A DNA stretch of 27,247 nucleotides, taken from the NCBI GenBank assembly GCA_046052065.1, contig JBJOND010000026.1:1-27247 (forward strand), in the 5' to 3' direction. Positions 1 through 8,233 of this stretch are shown piece by piece. The notes beneath the pieces were generated by a model, which was given only the letters and a program-made list of their open reading frames with translations, did not search any database and had not been told where the DNA came from. Each line of letters opens with the position of its first letter. The stretch's first letter is position 1. This DNA comes from CAINEC01 sp046052065 (lineage in GTDB: Bacteria > Bacteroidota > Bacteroidia > AKYH767-A > OLB10). Both the position numbers and the translations under genes were made by a program.

Positions 1-647
1 GTGTTGAGCATGAACAATTATTTATAACTGAACGCGATGGCATGCAGTTAATGGTGCCAGTAGAAAAATACGGAGTAAAGTTATTATCGATTGGTTTTTT
101 AACCGATCCTGCGCAAGCAATTGTATGGCGTGGACCAATGGCGGCTAAAGCATTACGTCAATTATTTTCTGACGGTGATTGGGGCGAATTAGATTATTTA
201 TTTATTGACTTACCTCCTGGAACTGGCGATGTACATTTAACACTTGCGGCTTCTGTTCCATTAACAGGTGCTGTTGTGGTATCTACTCCTCAGCAAGTAG
301 CACTAGCAGATACCTTAAAAGGAATTGGCATGTTCAGAATGGAGCAAATCAATATTCCGATTATTGGTATTATTGAAAACATGGCTTACTTTACGCCAAG
401 AGAATTACCTGACAATAAATATTACTTGTTTGGAAAAGATGGTTGTAAAAAATTAGCAACCGAATTAAATATTCCATTCTTAGGAGAATTACCATTAATA
501 CAAAGTATTTGTGAAGGTGGCGACCAGGGTTATCCTGCTATCTTAGATGAACAAGGACCTGCTTACTTACCTTTATTGACTATTGCAGGGAATGTAGCGC
601 AACAGATAGCAATTCGTAACGCAGTACCAGCAACAGTGAATTCTTGA
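1..647 (+). CDS. mrp: Mrp/ApbC-family P-loop ATPase, Fe-S cluster carrier (5' end cut off)
   Basis: This is the C-terminal part of an Mrp/ApbC/Nbp35-type ATPase, a cytosolic carrier that binds a [4Fe-4S] cluster and delivers it to apo-proteins. The reading frame is open from base 3 with no start codon, so the N-terminal domain and the Walker A loop lie outside the window. Visible family hallmarks are the Walker-B-like stretch FIDLPPGTGD, the segment PQQVALADTLKG and the IIENMAY motif. After IIENMAY many family members have a CPxC pair that bridges the cluster in a dimer. Here that place reads FTPRELPDNKYY, with no cysteine pair. From memory, plant HCF101 and Bacteroidota relatives have the same lack. 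The NFU-type scaffold gene starts 1 base after this stop, so the two are almost certainly co-transcribed and act together in Fe-S assembly. The family call is secure; target proteins are unknown. Confidence 0.93.
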   Translation, partial: VEHEQLFITERDGMQLMVPVEKYGVKLLSIGFLTDPAQAIVWRGPMAAKALRQLFSDGDWGELDYLFIDLPPGTGDVHLTLAASVPLTGAVVVSTPQQVALADTLKGIGMFRMEQINIPIIGIIENMAYFTPRELPDNKYYLFGKDGCKKLATELNIPFLGELPLIQSICEGGDQGYPAILDEQGPAYLPLLTIAGNVAQQIAIRNAVPATVNS

Positions 648-648
648 T

Positions 649-894
649 ATGATGAAAGCACAATTGATTGATCGAATAGAAGAAACGCTAGCTCAACTTC
701 GTCCTTATTTAGAAGCTGACAATGGCAATGTTTCATTTGTAGAATTAACAGACGATATGGTTGTTAAAGTACAACTTGAAGGTGCATGTTCATCTTGCTC
801 AATGAGCAGCATGACTTTAAGAGCAGGTATTGAACAATCGTTATTAAAAGCAATTCCTGAGATAAAAGGAGTTGAAGCAGTAAATCAAAACTGA
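649..894 (+). CDS. NifU C-terminal-domain (NFU-type) Fe-S scaffold protein
   Basis: This is a small stand-alone NFU domain of 81 residues. NFU domains hold a transient Fe-S cluster, usually between two subunits, and pass it to carriers or targets. The CxxC cluster-binding pair is visible as C47 and C50 in GACSSCSMSS, inside the usual alpha/beta fold, and is followed by the helix MTLRAGIEQSL. There is no N-terminal IscU-like or degenerate A-type domain, so this is the minimal form. Translation may start at either of two consecutive ATGs (649 or 652). The gene follows the Mrp-type ATPase by 1 base, which suggests translational coupling and a scaffold-to-carrier relay. Its TGA stop directly abuts the stop of the convergent MORN-repeat gene. 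Confidence 0.9.
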   Translation: MMKAQLIDRIEETLAQLRPYLEADNGNVSFVELTDDMVVKVQLEGACSSCSMSSMTLRAGIEQSLLKAIPEIKGVEAVNQN

Positions 895-900
895 TTACTG
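878..900. terminator. Hairpin spanning a convergent stop-stop junction, possible bidirectional terminator
   Basis: CAGTAAATCA (878-887) can pair with TGATTACTG (892-900) around the loop AAAC, with a single bulged A. The right arm contains the TGA of the NFU gene (892-894) and the complement of the TAA of the opposing gene (895-897). There is no clear T-run on either strand, so termination here is an inference. The stem may partly be a by-product of the two stop codons. Confidence 0.35.
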
Positions 901-1626
901 ATCTTCATCGGGCAACTTACCATTGACGTAAGTATATTTCTTCAGCGTACGCCCCATCGCATCCATGTCTTGCCAGTTTCCTTCGCGTAGTCCGTTTTTA
1001 AATTTACCAACGGTTTTTATTTTTCCTTCGGGACCATATACACGCACGACTCCATTTTCAACATCATTTAAAAACTCTTGCTCGAAAATTTTATTTCCGT
1101 TCTTGGCATATTGAATATACCATCCATTAATTTTATCATTCACAAACGTTTTCTCCTCTGCCTTTGCTCCATTTTCGTAATAAACAATCCACTTTCCATC
1201 ACGAATACCTGCTTTGTACGACTCTACTTTTGTGAGTAATGAATCTTCCGAATAATAATTCCAAATACTATCCTTTTTTTGTGTTTTATAATTTCCCTTC
1301 GAATGTATTTTTCCTGATTCATAATACATCACAACACGAGCCGATTTACCATCAGCGGAATTATTAATCACCCCCTGAATTTTCCCACTCTCGAAATACG
1401 ATTTAGAAATACCAACCTGAACATTATTCTTAAAAGTAGTCTCGCCAAGCACCTTTTTTGTCTCGTAAAACTTCTTCCAAAGACCTTGCTTCATTCCTTT
1501 CTGATCGACACAATTAATTGTATCACCATTGTACACCTGAAAAGATTTCCATTTGGCAGTTTGAGCTGAAGAAATTTCAGCTGTCACTACAAGTATCAAA
1601 CAAAATAAAATACACATTCGATTCAT
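895..1626 (-). CDS. Secreted MORN-variant (YwqK-like) repeat protein
   Basis: A 243-residue exported protein built from degenerate MORN_2/YwqK-type repeats. Each repeat has a pattern like GxWxxYYxNGKxxxxxxFxNxxxxG; clear examples are GKWIVYYENGAKAEEKTF, GWYIQYAKNGNKIFEQEF and NGVVRVYGPEGKIKTVGKF. I count about seven units across the mature protein. I chose the ATG at 1626 because it starts a good signal peptide (MNRMCILFCLILVVTAEISS, cleaved near AQ). The only earlier in-frame start is a TTG whose N-terminus looks like translated promoter DNA. Databases often label such proteins YwqK-family antitoxins, but no toxin lies nearby and the export signal argues against that role. In Bacteroidota they are common surface or periplasmic proteins of unknown function. 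The gene is convergent with the NFU gene (0 bp) and divergent from the TonB receptor. Confidence 0.8.
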   Translation of the reverse strand: MNRMCILFCLILVVTAEISSAQTAKWKSFQVYNGDTINCVDQKGMKQGLWKKFYETKKVLGETTFKNNVQVGISKSYFESGKIQGVINNSADGKSARVVMYYESGKIHSKGNYKTQKKDSIWNYYSEDSLLTKVESYKAGIRDGKWIVYYENGAKAEEKTFVNDKINGWYIQYAKNGNKIFEQEFLNDVENGVVRVYGPEGKIKTVGKFKNGLREGNWQDMDAMGRTLKKYTYVNGKLPDEDQ

Positions 1627-1686
1627 GTTTGTAAAATTAATAGTTTCTTCAATATGGCCATAAGCCCGATGGTATCTAAATATTTT

Positions 1687-1694
1687 TAATTTTG
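1687..1694 (+). promoter_or_regulatory. Bacteroidota -7 box for the TonB receptor gene
   Basis: TAATTTTG is a full match to the Bacteroidota -7 consensus TAnnTTTG and lies 25 bases before the preferred ATG at 1720. No good TTG -33 element sits 19-21 bases upstream, so only half of the promoter is supported. Confidence 0.45.
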
Positions 1695-1719
1695 TTAGTC
1701 TATGTACAACAGTCAGCAA

Positions 1720-4560
1720 ATGTCATTCATAAAACGAGTTATTGGTCTCTGTATTATACTTCTATCTTTTCATAGCCTTTCTTATTCGCAAACAATAACG
1801 GGAACTGTTCAAGATAAAACCACTAAAGAGTTTCTATTTGGAGCGGTTGTAAATATTAAAGGAACTTCTATTGGTGCGTCAACTGATATAGATGGTAAGT
1901 TTACTTTAAAGGCTAGTAGTCTACCCTGCACCATCAATGTAATGTACATCGGCTATGTAAAAGCAGAGATAAATGTTACTTCGACTGACAAACCCATTCA
2001 AATAGATTTAGTGCAAGATGCGAAAACATTAAAGACAGTTGAAATTACTGATAGACGCTTAACAGAGAAACAAAAAGAGTCGCCAGTAACTGTTGAAGCA
2101 CTCGACTATATGGCTATCAAACAAACAACTGCTGCTAACTTTTATGAGGGATTAGGTAATTTAAAAGGAGTTGATATAACATCAGCCAGCTTAGGCTTTA
2201 AAGTCATTAATACAAGAGGATTCAATAGCACCTCTCCTGTTCGATCATTACAAATTATCGATGGTGTCGATAATCAAGCTCCCGGATTAAATTTTTCGTT
2301 AGGAAATTTTCTTGGCTCGTCAGAATTAGATATTCAAAAAGTTGAATTGATTGTTGGAGCGAGCTCGGCCTTTTATGGACCGAATGCATTTAATGGAGTA
2401 ATAAGTATGACTACGCGCAGTCCGTTTGTGCGTCCAGGATTTGAATTACAAGTCAAGAGTGGAACACGTGATTTACTAGAGTCGTCGTTTCGCTACGCAG
2501 TTGTTTTTAAGAACAAATTGAAAGAAGACAAACTCGGTATTAAATTCAACGCGAGTTTTTTTAAGGCCAGAGACTGGGAAGCGAATAACCTGAATCCCAC
2601 TATTGCTTCAAGAAGCGGTATCAATAATCCCGGAGGATACGATGCAGTAAATATTTATGGTGATGAATATTTCTCTGGAGGAGATTTGACGCAAGTACCA
2701 ACCTCACGACCAGGTTTTGGCGTTATTTATCGTACTGGATATGCGGAAAAAGATCTAGTTGATTATAACACACGCAATATTAAATTAAGTACAGCTGCAC
2801 ATTACAAGATAGATAAAGAAACAGAGCTTATTGCTTCTTCTAACTTCGGAACTGGAACTACGATTTATCAAGGCGACAATCGTTACTCACTAAAAGATAT
2901 TTTATTTTTTCAGAACCGTGTAGAATTAAAAAAGAACAATAAATATTTTGTCCGTGCTTACTTAACAACAGAAAATGCTGGTAAATCGTACGACGCATTT
3001 TTTACTGCGCTTTTATTACAGCGATCGGTTAAGTCAGATAACGATTGGGTTAATGATTATACAACTAGCTTCAACAACAATCAATATTTTCAGTCAATAA
3101 GAAATTTCCCTGGTTTTCCACAGCCACAACAATTTGCTCAATACCAAGATTACCTCGCTGCGATTAATCCGTTTTTGTTAAACAATTACTACGACTCATT
3201 AACATTGTATCACAACACTGCCAATGCATTTGCTGATCAATATTCTAATCCTTTTGATGACACAAAGCCATTTCTAGTTCCTGGAACACCTACATTCGAC
3301 AGTGCGTTTGCAAGTATCACTTCAAGAGAAACATTCAATGGTGGTGGTTCAAAATTCTTCGACAAATCGGCCTTAGCACATATTCATGGTGAATATAAAT
3401 TTGATTTGAAATGGGCGCAATTAACTACCGGTGCGAATTACCGTAAATACCTTCCTAACTCAAGAGGAACTATTTTTTCTGATACTTCAGGAAGAAAAAT
3501 CACCAATTCAGAATTTGGCTTCTATGGTGGATTAGATAAAAAGTTAAAAGAGGATAAACTGAAGCTGAATTTATCAGCGCGTTTAGATAAAAATCAAAAT
3601 TTCGGTTTATTGTTTTCACCAGCCATGTCGGCTATTTATAGTCCGAATAATGATAATACTATTCGCGTATCTTTTAGCTCTGCTATACGAAACCCTACTT
3701 TAGGTGATCAGTATTTATTTTATAAAGTTGGAAGAGCGACTCTGATTGGAAATATTGATGGCTTCGATTCTCTTGTTACAATTCCTTCATTACTATCAGC
3801 ACTTTCTTATCAAAGTACAGATTCATTATCGTACTTTAATGTTGACCCTGTAAAACCAGAGCAAGTACAAACTATTGAAATTGGATACCGCAACGGATTG
3901 TTTGGATGTATATTTTCTGATGTAAATGCCTATTTCAGTCGCTATCAAAATTTCATTGGTTATAAAATTGGCGCGAAAACAGATGTTATCACTACGCCCT
4001 TTGGATCAAAAGAAATATTCCTAAAAGATGTTTATCGTGTTGCTACTAACTCCGAAGACATTATTAATACTTACGGATTTAGTTATGGATTATATTATTA
4101 CTTCAAAGAGTTTTATAGCATCAGTGGAAATTATTCTTTAAATATTCTCGATAGAAGTCCGATTACAGTAGGAAGCAGTTCAAGATTCCCATTCATCGCA
4201 GTGAAGAAAGGCGAAACATCCGACGATCCATTAATTCCTGCTTATAATACTCCTCGTAATAAATTCAATATTGGAATTGGTGGAAGCAATATCAAAAATA
4301 AATTAGGTAAAGACTGGGGCTTTGCTATCAATTACAAATGGGTAGAAGGATTTTTATTTGAAGGTTCTCCTCAATTTACTGGAAACATTGATAGTTACGG
4401 TTTGGTAGACGTGCAGGTTAATAAAAAGATTGATATCACTAAAACTACCTTTAAAATTGGTGCTACAAATATTCTGAACAATAAGCACTACGAAGTTTTC
4501 GGTGGACCATTAATCGGACGTATGTTCTACATTCAGTTAACTGTTGATTTGACTAAATAG
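1720..4560 (+). CDS. TonB-dependent outer-membrane receptor with carboxypeptidase-regulatory N-domain
   Basis: A 946-residue TonB-dependent transporter. Using the ATG at 1720 gives a clean signal peptide (MSFIKRVIGLCIILLSFHSL, cleaved before QTITG). An upstream ATG at 1702 would add six residues and lies only 8 bases after a -7 box. Domains in order are a CarboxypepD_reg-like beta-sandwich (about 26-105, with GTVQDKTTKEFLFGAVV and the STDIDGKFTL motif), a TonB plug (about 118-230, with INTRGFNSTSPVRSLQIIDG and NAFNGVISMTT), then a beta-barrel to the C-terminus with many Asn/Tyr-rich strands and loops. It should take up a large ligand across the outer membrane using TonB energy. No SusD partner, siderophore or vitamin gene lies nearby, so the substrate cannot be inferred. 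The last residues (FYIQLTVDLTK) resemble a final barrel strand. The gene overlaps the end of priA by 8 bases. Confidence 0.92.
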   Translation: MSFIKRVIGLCIILLSFHSLSYSQTITGTVQDKTTKEFLFGAVVNIKGTSIGASTDIDGKFTLKASSLPCTINVMYIGYVKAEINVTSTDKPIQIDLVQDAKTLKTVEITDRRLTEKQKESPVTVEALDYMAIKQTTAANFYEGLGNLKGVDITSASLGFKVINTRGFNSTSPVRSLQIIDGVDNQAPGLNFSLGNFLGSSELDIQKVELIVGASSAFYGPNAFNGVISMTTRSPFVRPGFELQVKSGTRDLLESSFRYAVVFKNKLKEDKLGIKFNASFFKARDWEANNLNPTIASRSGINNPGGYDAVNIYGDEYFSGGDLTQVPTSRPGFGVIYRTGYAEKDLVDYNTRNIKLSTAAHYKIDKETELIASSNFGTGTTIYQGDNRYSLKDILFFQNRVELKKNNKYFVRAYLTTENAGKSYDAFFTALLLQRSVKSDNDWVNDYTTSFNNNQYFQSIRNFPGFPQPQQFAQYQDYLAAINPFLLNNYYDSLTLYHNTANAFADQYSNPFDDTKPFLVPGTPTFDSAFASITSRETFNGGGSKFFDKSALAHIHGEYKFDLKWAQLTTGANYRKYLPNSRGTIFSDTSGRKITNSEFGFYGGLDKKLKEDKLKLNLSARLDKNQNFGLLFSPAMSAIYSPNNDNTIRVSFSSAIRNPTLGDQYLFYKVGRATLIGNIDGFDSLVTIPSLLSALSYQSTDSLSYFNVDPVKPEQVQTIEIGYRNGLFGCIFSDVNAYFSRYQNFIGYKIGAKTDVITTPFGSKEIFLKDVYRVATNSEDIINTYGFSYGLYYYFKEFYSISGNYSLNILDRSPITVGSSSRFPFIAVKKGETSDDPLIPAYNTPRNKFNIGIGGSNIKNKLGKDWGFAINYKWVEGFLFEGSPQFTGNIDSYGLVDVQVNKKIDITKTTFKIGATNILNNKHYEVFGGPLIGRMFYIQLTVDLTK

Positions 4561-4568
4561 GATCAACA
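4542..4568. terminator. Weak hairpin at the overlapping TonB receptor / priA 3' ends
   Basis: TGTTGAT (4542-4548) and ATCAACA (4562-4568) form a 7-bp inverted repeat around a 13-base loop that contains the end of both reading frames. It has no flanking T-run. It is the second convergent junction in the window with a dyad over the stop codons, but a role in termination is speculative. Confidence 0.25.
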
Positions 4569-7033
4569 TCTATTTGAATAACGAGCTGTTGTACTTTAGA
4601 ATTTGTTTTAAAAGTATGTATCACTTCACTCATCATTGTTTTTACTTCTGATGAATTGAGTGTTTTCTCAATCTTCAATAATACCGTACGAATAAAATAA
4701 TTTCGAATTCTGTTTATAGATGGTTGATTAGGTCCTAACACGCGCTTTCCAAATTTTCTTTTTAGCAATAAGGTTAAATCATTGGCAGCTGCATCTACAT
4801 AAGTATAATCCTGGTGCTTCAAACGGATTTCAATCAATCGGGAATAAGGAGGATAACCAAAGTTATAGCGTTCGGTGAGTTCGCGTTTATAAAAAGACTC
4901 AAAGTCGTGATTAATCACATCGTGCAACACAGCATGATCTGGACTATACGTTTGAATAATTACTTTACCTTTTTGATTTTTTCGTCCAGCTCTTCCACTT
5001 ACTTGCGATAGCAACTGATAACCTCTTTCATTAGAACGAAAATCAGGATAATGCAACATCGAATCAGCATTTAAAATTCCAACCACATGCACACGATCAA
5101 AGTCGAGTCCTTTTGTAACCATTTGCGTTCCGACCAAAATATCAATATTGCCTGCTTCAAAATCGGCTAAGATGGATTGATAACCATTTTTTGTTCGTGT
5201 AGTATCATGATCTAATCGCGCTACTTTAACATCCGGAAGAATTAATTTCAAATCTTCTTCGATGCGCTCTGTTCCGAATCCACGCATTTGCAAATCATAA
5301 CTATGACAACTACTGCATTCAACAGGCTTAATCATTGTTTGTCCGCAGTAATGGCATTTTAATTCATTACGATTCTTATGATAAGTATAAGATACATCAC
5401 AGCTACTGCAAACAGGAACCCACGAACACGCACCGCATTCAAGAAAAGGTGCAAATCCTCTTCTATTCTGAAATAATATAACCTGATGATTCTTTGCAAG
5501 TGTCTCTTCAATTTCTTCAATCAGCTTACTCGAAAAATTACCCTTCATCGATTTACTTTGACGTGCATGCTGCACATTCACTAAGACAACATCTGGCATT
5601 TCAATTCCAGCATAGCGCTTCTTTAAATTTACCAAGGCATATTTTCCTGTAATCGCATTGAAATAAGTCTCCATACTTGGAGTTGCAGAACCAAGTAATA
5701 CATCAGCACCTTGCTGAGCAGCCATTACAATTCCTACATCGCGACCATTGTATCGTGGCGAAGGATCAGTTTGCTTATAACTCGGATCGTGTTCCTCATC
5801 AACTATAACTAATCCTAATTTTTCAAATGGAAGAAATACAGAGGAACGTGCACCAATAACTATTCGAGAAGTATTTTGATTTAGATTATCATCTAAGATT
5901 TTATTCCAGACCTCTACCCTTTCATGCTCATTAAAACGACTATGATATATTAACACCTGCTGACCAAAATGTTTTTGTAGTCGATGGATGATTTGAGATG
6001 TTAATGCAATCTCCGGAAGTAAATATAATACCTGTTTATTTTTTTTGAGTTGCTCTTCGATGAGATGAATATAAATTTCTGTTTTACCAGATGAAGTAAC
6101 TCCATGCAACAAGGTAACTTTATTATGTTCAAAAGCAATTTGAATATCATTCAACGCTATCTGCTGAATTTCATTCAACTCTTTTGGCGGTACTACCTCA
6201 CCGTTATAAGGTTTAATCCGATCAGCCTTGATAGTTTGAACAGTAAAAATATTTTTCTTCACCAACGTGGTAACAATGGCGGTTGTAGAGTTGGACTCTT
6301 TTAATAAAATCGATTTCTGAACAACCTCTTCTCCTTGCTCCCTCTTTAATTTCATCAAAGCGAGAATAACATCTAATTGCTTGGGTGCTTTCCGCTCAAT
6401 AGTTGCAAGCGTTGCGCTGAACTCATCCGAAGACAAATCAATCGACTCATGAAAATCGACAATGTCAATCATCTTTTGCTTATAACGTTCCTCGATTTCT
6501 TCCAAAACAAGAATAACGTTCTTCTTCACCATTGCGCGTATAATTGGCATTACTTGTCGCACCGAAAGAATTTTTCCAATTTCATTTAGCGTTAACTCTT
6601 GCTGCATTTGCAATGCCTCCCAAACCAGAAATTCTTTATCTGTTAAAATGGAAGTATCACCATTAAAATCATCGTTGATCACAATCACCGATTCACTTTG
6701 TAATCGTAATGCAACGGGTAAAGCAGCCGACATTATTTCACCCGGATAAGCCATGTAATAATTACTCATCCATTGCCATAACTTAAATTGCGAAGTTGTA
6801 ACAACAGGTGTTTCATCAATCACATCTAATACATCTTTAGTAATATACCCTTCGGGTTGCTTATCGTGTATTCGAGTTACAATTGCTGCATAAACTCGTT
6901 GCTTTCCAAATTGCACCACGACTCTATGACCTACAGCAACTGCATCCTGTAATGAAGGAGGAACCTGATAAGTAAAAGTTTCAGGCAATGGTAACGGAAG
7001 AATTACATCAGCAAATAAAATTTTCTCACTCAT
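4553..7033 (-). CDS. priA: Primosomal protein N' (PriA), replication-restart 3'-5' helicase
   Basis: PriA recognises stalled or D-loop forks and starts reloading of the replicative helicase. At 826 residues it is somewhat longer than the E. coli protein (about 730). The N-terminal 3'-DNA-binding domain covers roughly the first 105 residues (ILFADVILPLPL). It is followed by a winged-helix region, then superfamily 2 helicase motifs: Walker A GVTSSGKT at 311-318, DEEH at 412-415, GSATPS near 448-453, and the late motifs GTQMVTKGLDF and VSGRAGR. Eight cysteines forming two zinc sites sit at 533, 536, 542, 545, 560, 563, 573 and 576, the arrangement expected for PriA. All key residues are present, so it should be active. 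Its ATG overlaps the corA stop by 4 bases, which suggests translational coupling, and its 3' end overlaps the TonB receptor gene. Confidence 0.97.
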   Translation of the reverse strand: MSEKILFADVILPLPLPETFTYQVPPSLQDAVAVGHRVVVQFGKQRVYAAIVTRIHDKQPEGYITKDVLDVIDETPVVTTSQFKLWQWMSNYYMAYPGEIMSAALPVALRLQSESVIVINDDFNGDTSILTDKEFLVWEALQMQQELTLNEIGKILSVRQVMPIIRAMVKKNVILVLEEIEERYKQKMIDIVDFHESIDLSSDEFSATLATIERKAPKQLDVILALMKLKREQGEEVVQKSILLKESNSTTAIVTTLVKKNIFTVQTIKADRIKPYNGEVVPPKELNEIQQIALNDIQIAFEHNKVTLLHGVTSSGKTEIYIHLIEEQLKKNKQVLYLLPEIALTSQIIHRLQKHFGQQVLIYHSRFNEHERVEVWNKILDDNLNQNTSRIVIGARSSVFLPFEKLGLVIVDEEHDPSYKQTDPSPRYNGRDVGIVMAAQQGADVLLGSATPSMETYFNAITGKYALVNLKKRYAGIEMPDVVLVNVQHARQSKSMKGNFSSKLIEEIEETLAKNHQVILFQNRRGFAPFLECGACSWVPVCSSCDVSYTYHKNRNELKCHYCGQTMIKPVECSSCHSYDLQMRGFGTERIEEDLKLILPDVKVARLDHDTTRTKNGYQSILADFEAGNIDILVGTQMVTKGLDFDRVHVVGILNADSMLHYPDFRSNERGYQLLSQVSGRAGRKNQKGKVIIQTYSPDHAVLHDVINHDFESFYKRELTERYNFGYPPYSRLIEIRLKHQDYTYVDAAANDLTLLLKRKFGKRVLGPNQPSINRIRNYFIRTVLLKIEKTLNSSEVKTMMSEVIHTFKTNSKVQQLVIQIDVDPI

Positions 7034-8130
7034 GATTTATCGAGCCACCCCTTTCTCCAGAAAAATAAAAATTGTAAAATAACTAATATGCCCATACCTA
7101 TCATCACAATGGGATAACCATAATGCCATTCAAGTTCAGGTAAATATTTAAAGTTCATACCATAAACACCAACTACGAATGTGAGCGGAATAAAGACCGT
7201 AGAAATAATCGCCAGTACTTTCATAATTTGATTCATTCGGTTGCTAACGTTTGACAAATAAATATCCGTCAATGAAGCTGTAATTTCCTTATAAGAATCA
7301 ACAATATCAAGTACCTGGATAGCATGATCGTAGGTGTCTTTTAAATAAACTTTTGTTTGGGCTGAAAACAATTCAGAATCTGTACGAAGTAAATCGTTAA
7401 TCTTATCGCGCTCAGCAAACACGGCTCTTCGAATAGCAATTAGTTCGCGCTTGAATTTTTGTATCTGCTGTAATAAACCTCTTGTTGGTTGGTCAAACAA
7501 TTTATCCTCTAATACATCCAACGACTCACTCACCGCTTCGAGTAATGGAAAATAATTATCAATAGCCGTATCCATTAATGCATAGGCCAGGTAATCGACT
7601 TTCGCTGTTCGAATAAATCCTTTACCACTTCGAAGGCGTGCACGCACTGATTCAAACTGATCGATGTATGAATCCTGCATGGACACTAACAAATTAGGGA
7701 AAAGAAAAATGGAGACCTGCTCATTCTTTAAATCATCATTACTATCTCTATAAAACAAACGGGAAACAAGAAAAAGGTGATTGGCGTGTTCTTCCAACTT
7801 CGGACGTTGAAATGCATTCACAACATCTTCCATTTCCATGTGGTGGATTGAATAATACCCACATAATTCTTCCAGCATTTGCTCTTCTCCAAGTCCTTTG
7901 ATTTCTAACCAATGCTTGAACTGAACTTGCTCATTAATTTTGGAAAAAGCCTCTGCTAAATTATCGCAAGGCATTTCCATGATTGCTTCAGAATTATAAG
8001 AAACCAAAACTAATTTAGGAATCAACGAATCGGAAGATGGTTGAATGAGTCCTGGTGAAGCCCCTGGAGGACTGACACTTTTACGGACCATTTTCATCCT
8101 ATTTGAATGATATGCTGATTTCTTTTTCAT
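7030..8130 (-). CDS. corA: CorA-family magnesium/cobalt transporter
   Basis: A 366-residue CorA-type divalent cation channel that lets Mg2+ (and often Co2+) into the cytoplasm as a pentamer. The long cytoplasmic alpha/beta and stalk-helix region covers about residues 35-300. It is followed by two C-terminal membrane helices (about 304-323 and 339-357), separated by the signature GMN motif at 324-326 (VYGMNFKYLPEL). The C-terminus is short and basic (WRKGWLDKS), as expected on the cytoplasmic side. The first 35 residues are basic and look disordered. The gene is first in an apparent two-gene unit with priA, sharing ATGA. A perfect -7 box lies just upstream on the minus strand. No Mg2+ riboswitch-like leader is visible; the leader would be very short. 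Confidence 0.95.
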   Translation of the reverse strand: MKKKSAYHSNRMKMVRKSVSPPGASPGLIQPSSDSLIPKLVLVSYNSEAIMEMPCDNLAEAFSKINEQVQFKHWLEIKGLGEEQMLEELCGYYSIHHMEMEDVVNAFQRPKLEEHANHLFLVSRLFYRDSNDDLKNEQVSIFLFPNLLVSMQDSYIDQFESVRARLRSGKGFIRTAKVDYLAYALMDTAIDNYFPLLEAVSESLDVLEDKLFDQPTRGLLQQIQKFKRELIAIRRAVFAERDKINDLLRTDSELFSAQTKVYLKDTYDHAIQVLDIVDSYKEITASLTDIYLSNVSNRMNQIMKVLAIISTVFIPLTFVVGVYGMNFKYLPELEWHYGYPIVMIGMGILVILQFLFFWRKGWLDKS

Positions 8131-8137
8131 TTCTATT

Positions 8138-8145
8138 CAAAAATA
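8138..8145 (-). promoter_or_regulatory. -7 box for corA-priA
   Basis: Read on the minus strand this is TATTTTTG, a full TAnnTTTG match, 7 bases from the corA ATG. No convincing TTG lies 19-21 bases further upstream. The leader would be only a few bases long. Confidence 0.45.
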
Positions 8146-8185
8146 AAAATTAAGCAGAAATAAAAGCGCATTGTTTATAAATGAC

Positions 8186-8216
8186 TTGTTAAACAGGAAT
8201 AAAAAAATCAATTTTG
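8186..8216 (+). promoter_or_regulatory. Probable promoter for the methyltransferase-ZIP unit
   Basis: TTG at 8186-8188, a 20-base spacer, then CAATTTTG at 8209-8216, which is one mismatch from TAnnTTTG, 17 bases before the ATG at 8234. Spacing agrees with the Bacteroidota consensus. Confidence 0.5.
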
Positions 8217-8233
8217 CCATAAGATTTTAAAAT

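Noticed and set aside
895..1719. Longer MORN-protein reading frame starting at 1719, and its possible role as a YwqK antitoxin
   Set aside because: The upstream start is a TTG whose translation has no signal-like sequence and overlaps the divergent gene start. The ATG at 1626 begins a proper signal peptide. No toxin gene is adjacent and the protein is exported.
8131..8233. Magnesium riboswitch upstream of corA
   Set aside because: The -7 box leaves a leader of only a few bases and the region is too AT-rich and short to hold a known Mg2+ riboswitch.
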